Source of the DNA: Siphonodentalium dalli
Taxonomy: Eukaryota; Mollusca; Scaphopoda; Gadilida; Siphonodentaliidae
Reading direction: 5' to 3'
NCBI GenBank assembly: GCA_032622095.1
Contig: CP136064.1
Coordinates: forward strand, 213,170,205-213,234,204
DNA: 64,000 nt
Position numbers and translations under genes: made by a program. This document shows, in pieces, positions 42,101-48,100 of this stretch; the first letter of the stretch is position 1, and the number at the start of each line of letters is the position of its first letter. The notes under the pieces are model-generated. The model had not been told where the DNA came from. It did no database searches and saw only the letters and a program-made list of their open reading frames with translations.

Positions 42101-45100
42101 TTTGATGTCGCTACTGTTATAAATGTTGTTGTATCAACTGTATATTGTGGTGTTACATGCTTTTAGTTCATCAACTTGAGATCAAAGAAAGATGATCTGT
42201 TTTAATTTGGTTTCTATACAAAGCTTCAATGTTCCTGCTTGTTGTCTCAAATGCAAGGAATTGGCTACTTTTCAGTGATAAACATAAAATTTTCTCCCGA
42301 TAGGGTGCCGGGTATGTGCTTCCCAAATACGGCCACATTCCCCCATCCCCTACTAGACCCCTAGTGGAAACCCTGACTGGCTGTCAAGGTAAATATTGTT
42401 AGGCCAATCCATTCTCTTATATATGCAAGGCTCCCTATGGAGGCACGCATATGTAAGAGAATGCATTGGCACAGGGGTTTTATGAAAATTTTAGGAAGCT
42501 CCAGTCATTGAAGGGTTTGTGACCACCTTGATTGCGATAAGTTTATTGTTGTGATAAATATATGAATACGGCATAGAACACAAATTCAAAAACTCAAAAA
42601 TATATTTTCTAACTAATTTAACTGTCATCTATAAAAATAATATTAGTAACAATGAGGAGTAATCAGGAATGAGATCATTTTCGGTTATTTGATTTATCAA
42701 CAACTACAAAATGTTTAAATGTCAACGGGATCATGCATCCTTTTGAATCAATGAAATCATTTCAAAGTAAATGCTAACTCTGCAGTTATTGAAAGTAGAA
42801 TGCGGCACATGTGCAGGTAAAATGTTCGTGGACACTTGACATAATTATGATGTAATTCAATCTCCATTTGTAAGCCGCATTTTGTTGCTGCCTGCCGGCC
42901 TAGTGGGCAATCTTTAACCTACAGGCAGATAAATGTCTTCATTGCTTGATCATATATGTTCAACATATTTGTCAGCTTTTCAGCTAAATGCATTAATAAT
43001 TTATTTTTCGCTTTATATTCGGTAACTAAAAAGTATTTAAGCGCTCATTTTTTAAATAAATTTTTATATTTGGGACACACTAACAAAGCATTCCACTCCG
43101 GATCAGCTGAAATGTTCCAATAATATGTCATATGCCGTTTGTTGAACTTGTGAATTTAACATCTCATACCAACGAAAATAAATTCTTCTGCATTTATATT
43201 ATCTTTTCACCTGTCAAATTTATTTCCATTTCGTAAAGAAACAGTAAAATATCACCTTTCAGTGCAGAGCCTGTCAAACATATTAACCCTTTCTATACTA
43301 TTAATCATTAGCGCGTGGTTATCCCTTAGGAAATGTTTAGATGTAATGCCAGGGTTCGTGCTGCCTATTGCCAAATTAGCAAATTGCTATAAAAAAAATG
43401 AAATGGCTCCAAAAAAATCCTGATAGGCTACAAAAAGTGGCACCTAGCTTTTTTGCATTCGGCAATTTGTACCCATCGGTCGGAAACAAAACACACATTG
43501 ATATCCGGTCGCGACATAGCTCCTAGCTTATAATAGATTCGCGGCTTATGTCAGATCGACTTATATTATCGCTGTGGTGAAAGGGTTTCAAATTTCTACT
43601 CGATAATAACACTAAGCATGGCTATTGACTCAAATTTGACAAACATTAGCCAAACAAAGGGCTTCCTTGAGTCTACATCGTTAGGAAGCTGTGTATTGAT
43701 AGTAGGTGTTAGATAAATTACCATAAATATGTCATTCACAGCTGATTTTTCACAAACTGTGACATACAACAAATATGAATCGTAAGCGCAAGTTAGATTT
43801 TAGCAACAATGCATCAGACACGCAACATCCTCCTAAAATGAAGAAAGTTACTGATTTCTTCGGACATTCAGATAATACCGATAGTCCAAACACAGTGGTT
43901 GATTTAACATCGACGTGTGCTACACCACCTAAACCGAGCAACATACTAGTGTCCAATGTAATGAGAACACCACAAAAAGTTGCAAGTTCACCAAAAACGA
44001 AAATTCCGAAATGAGTGGAAAATATCTCGCGAATGGCTATCATTCGATGGAGACAAAAATGTTATGTTCTGTTCTACATGCCGTGCTGCGAATGTTAACA
44101 ACATGTTCATAACTGGTTGTAGTACAATGAAGAAATATCTTATTCTGAAACATGAGCTAACCCTTTCTACACTATTAGTACATGTATACTATGTTTCAAA
44201 TTATATTTAAATATCACGCTATGTACAACGGGGAGTAACTCTATCATTCATTTCTGTCATTTTCACATACAATTGTATTCGATATGTCACAAGTACGGCA
44301 TTGCCGGAAATTGCCGAGGATATCCGATTGTTTAAAATGGGATGTAACTCTACCATTTATGTTCATCATTATTGTTAGTCGGAACTTCTCGGGTTTACTC
44401 GGATCGTCCGAAAATCTTCGATATTAATTTTGACAAAGTGTTATTGTTACTAAAAGAATGGTAATTAAATATGTTTAATAGCATAGTGGCTCCAAAAAAT
44501 ATTGGTCGGAAAAAAGTGGCAACAGAAAGTATAAAGTGGCTCTAAAAATAATGCAAATGGCAACATTGTTGGCACCTGGAAATTTTGGGCCAGCGCGAAC
44601 CCTGTGTAATGCAATATAAGCATGGTCATTTGTTGAACTTATTTTTGTAACATTTCCTTCCTTCCTTCTGTATTTGTATTATATGTCATCTGCATATATT
44701 TCCTGAAAACCCCTCCAGATGAATAACAAGACCATTTCAATTTTTACATTTATAACTGAGTGGTGGTAGAATCCATTTAATACGGAAAGGGTTAATTGTT
44801 TAGACTAACTAGACTATATAGCTACTTACAAGTTACAAGTGTCAAGGACTATGGCTCTTGGATGGTCCTTGTTACTGAGTTGGAGCAGTTTTTTGGGATA
44901 TATTTGTTCGGTGTCTAATTTCTCCTCAACATCCACGCTACTAATGGACGATTTCGAATAGCTTGTGAAGTACAACATCTGGCTGTTTGTGTCAAAAGCC
45001 AAACCCTCAGCTGAACCCACACCTGAAATGTTATATAAATACAGTAATGCCCTAAGTAATCGACTCTTTAACCCTTTGAGTGCCAGGGGCCGATCTCATC

Positions 45101-48100
45101 GGCCCTAAACCTACAAAATAAGTCTGTTAAAGAATATAAGAATAAATTATTAAAATTGTAAAAAAAAAACAAAAAAAAAACAATTGTTAGGCCAATGCAT
45201 TCTCTTATATATGCGAGGCGACCTATGGTCGACTCGCATCTATAAGAGAATGCATTGGCACAGGGTATATGGGTTGATACAAAAATCGACCTGGCACTCA
45301 AAGGGTTAACTACTGCAGAATTATAGGTAACTTTTAAGGATTTAGTCGGAAATATGGCTTGTTACCATTCATCGGAAAGCTCTCGGGGAGAGCCATATTT
45401 CCGACTAAATCCTGAAAAGTTACCCATAATTCTGCTGTAGTTAAAAGAGTCGATTACATTTCACCCTTTACATTTCACTCCTTACATTTCACCCCTAACA
45501 TTTCACCCTTTACATTTCACCCCTTACATTTCACCCTTTACATTTCACTCCTTACATTTCACCCCCTTACATTACACCACTAAAATTTCACCCCTTACAT
45601 TTCACCCTTTTTGTTTCACCCCTAACATTTCACCCTTTACATTTCACCCTTTACATTTCACTCTTTACATTTCACCACTAAAATTTCACCCCTGACATTT
45701 CACCACTAAAATTTCACCCTTTACATTTCACCCCTTACATTTCACCCTTTACATTTCAGTCCTTACATTTCACCCCTTACATTTCACTCATTACATTTCA
45801 CCCCTAACATTTCGCCCTTTACATTTCACTCCTTACATTTCACCCTTTACATTTTACCCTTTACATTTCACCCCTAACATTTCAACCCTTTACATTTCAC
45901 CCCTTTACATTACACCTCTAACATTTCACTCCTTACATTTCAACCCTTACATTTCACCCCTTACATTTCACCCTTACATTTCACCCCTAACATTACACCA
46001 CTAACATTTCACCCCTAACATTTCACCCCTACAATTTCACTCCTTACATTTCACCCCTTATATTTTACCCCTTACATTTCACCCCTTACAATACACCACT
46101 AACATTTCACCCCTAACATTTCACCCCTTACATTTCATCCCTTACTTTTCACTTCTTACATTTTAGGATAATGTTCAAATTGAGGATAAACAAACATAAT
46201 TGAGAAAAAGCAACGATAATAGGGAATAATCAATTCAAGAGGTGCATCGTGCCTGGTAAAACCCGAGTGAGTGGAGCTATTTAGTTTTCCAAGCAATCTA
46301 TCCACCAATGCATTTCAGCTATTACATCATCAACAAAAATATATCTAAATTTAAAATTGTGGATAAATTGGTGATTGAGTTTTGAACTTTTCAACAAAAA
46401 ATTTATGAGGCCCTCTTTGGGTGATGAGGGAGGTGCCTGAAAATACAGTATTGTTTATTTATTTGGCCATATTTATGATCCTTATTACACTTCAAATCTG
46501 GAGCAGAATGTAGTGGTGGAGACGTCAGATGAAACTCCATTTTTATGAGAATATAGATTGACAAAATATGTTAGAAAGCAAGGAGACAAGGTATATTCAA
46601 TATATAGAGGATATGAAATGAGTGTTTCTCTCATATGATATTTATGAAACGAGTCCAAGAATTTTCAGTTTTCTCGAGCTTCCGGCGAGAGAAAACTGAA
46701 AATTCGTGATGAGTTTCATAAATATCATATGAGAGAAACACGAATTACATATTCTATTTATCATATGACACCTATAAATTGATTATGATGTCCAAAACGC
46801 ACACAAATCACTAAATAGCTATATGACATCGGCAGCAAAAGGTTAATGTGACGTCACTTCATTGCACCGGAAGCCCAATTACACCTGGTGAACTAGCAGA
46901 AATAATATGCACGCGAAGATATAGTGCGCTATTCTGTTCTCAGTTTGTAACATTATATCGTATGTTTATTAGATACATACGAATTACATATTCTATTTAT
47001 CGTATAACAATGTCCAAAACTATATATTTCAAGATTATAATTGCGAGAATTTCGGCATCGCGTTGATTGACGTGCACAAATTTGACCTGCATTTAGTTAG
47101 AGAAACGGCTCGGCCCCGGCTGCCATTCAGCCAATCAAAACACACTTTTTGTCAACAAACCAATCAAATTATCGGAAGGTGATATGAACTAGTAGTTCAT
47201 ATGAAATTGATTTATGACATACTTTCCAACGTAAATAATGATTGAGTCATATGATAAAATATAATAATTACTTTTCGCCACATGCTTGAAGCCAGATCCA
47301 TTGAAATAAACTGAGAGTATATCACCAAGCTGGATGTCACTGTAGAAAACTCGCTTCGTTTCATAGTCGTAGGATACACCGATAACATTCTTCATTTTCT
47401 CAGGGTCACTGATAGGTTTGATTGGTGGATTCTGATTTGAATGATCTGTTAGATTTACGCTCTCTATTGATGTAACCTTTGAGTAGATCAGGAACATGTC
47501 ATAGGCTGTTGAGGAAAAAAAAGAATCGAGATGCTATACCGACTTCCTGATTCTATAATTAAAGATGGATAACCTGTTCGAAATAAATGCTTATTTAGGA
47601 GACAACAATTTAACGAGTTGGTTTACGAATTTGCTGACATTTTTTTAATCCCCAGAAAGTTAGCATTGAATGAGTTAATCGTAAAATCTGTAAAATAAGC
47701 TCGGCTCTCCAAACATTGAAAATTGTGAGCTGTTGTTCGATTTGCCAGTCGACTTCTAGACAAAAGAATGCCGTAACAATAGCCTGCATGCGCCTTTGTG
47801 TAAAATCTGTATGACATTTGCATGGCACAATTCAGGCTCCACCCAACAGCCAGGGACCGCGCTGGACCAAAATTTACCTTTGCCAAATTATTTGCCACAT
47901 GAAATTATTTTTTGCCACATTCTTTTAGAATTTGCCAAATGCTATCCCTAATAGTATAATTTTCCGAAATATTGAGTCTTATTTTGTGGTTTATCATACA
48001 ACAATAAACCAATCACCGAACAATTAAATTGTAGAAGGGTTGCTTCATCAGAAGGGCACACTAAATACGAATAATCCCTCACCCATCAATACTAATGCTA

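Larger units (their letters stand above)
43283..44795. mobile_element. TTAA MITE, TCTATACT family, with nested hAT element
   Basis: Outer borders TTAACCCTTTCTATACTATT and AATACGGAAAGGGTTAA. A hAT element fills 43350-44604. The outer parts join across its 8-bp duplication. Confidence 0.88.

Noticed and set aside
45455-46165. Possible CRISPR-like array
   Set aside because: Head-to-tail minisatellite without unique spacers, in a eukaryotic intron.
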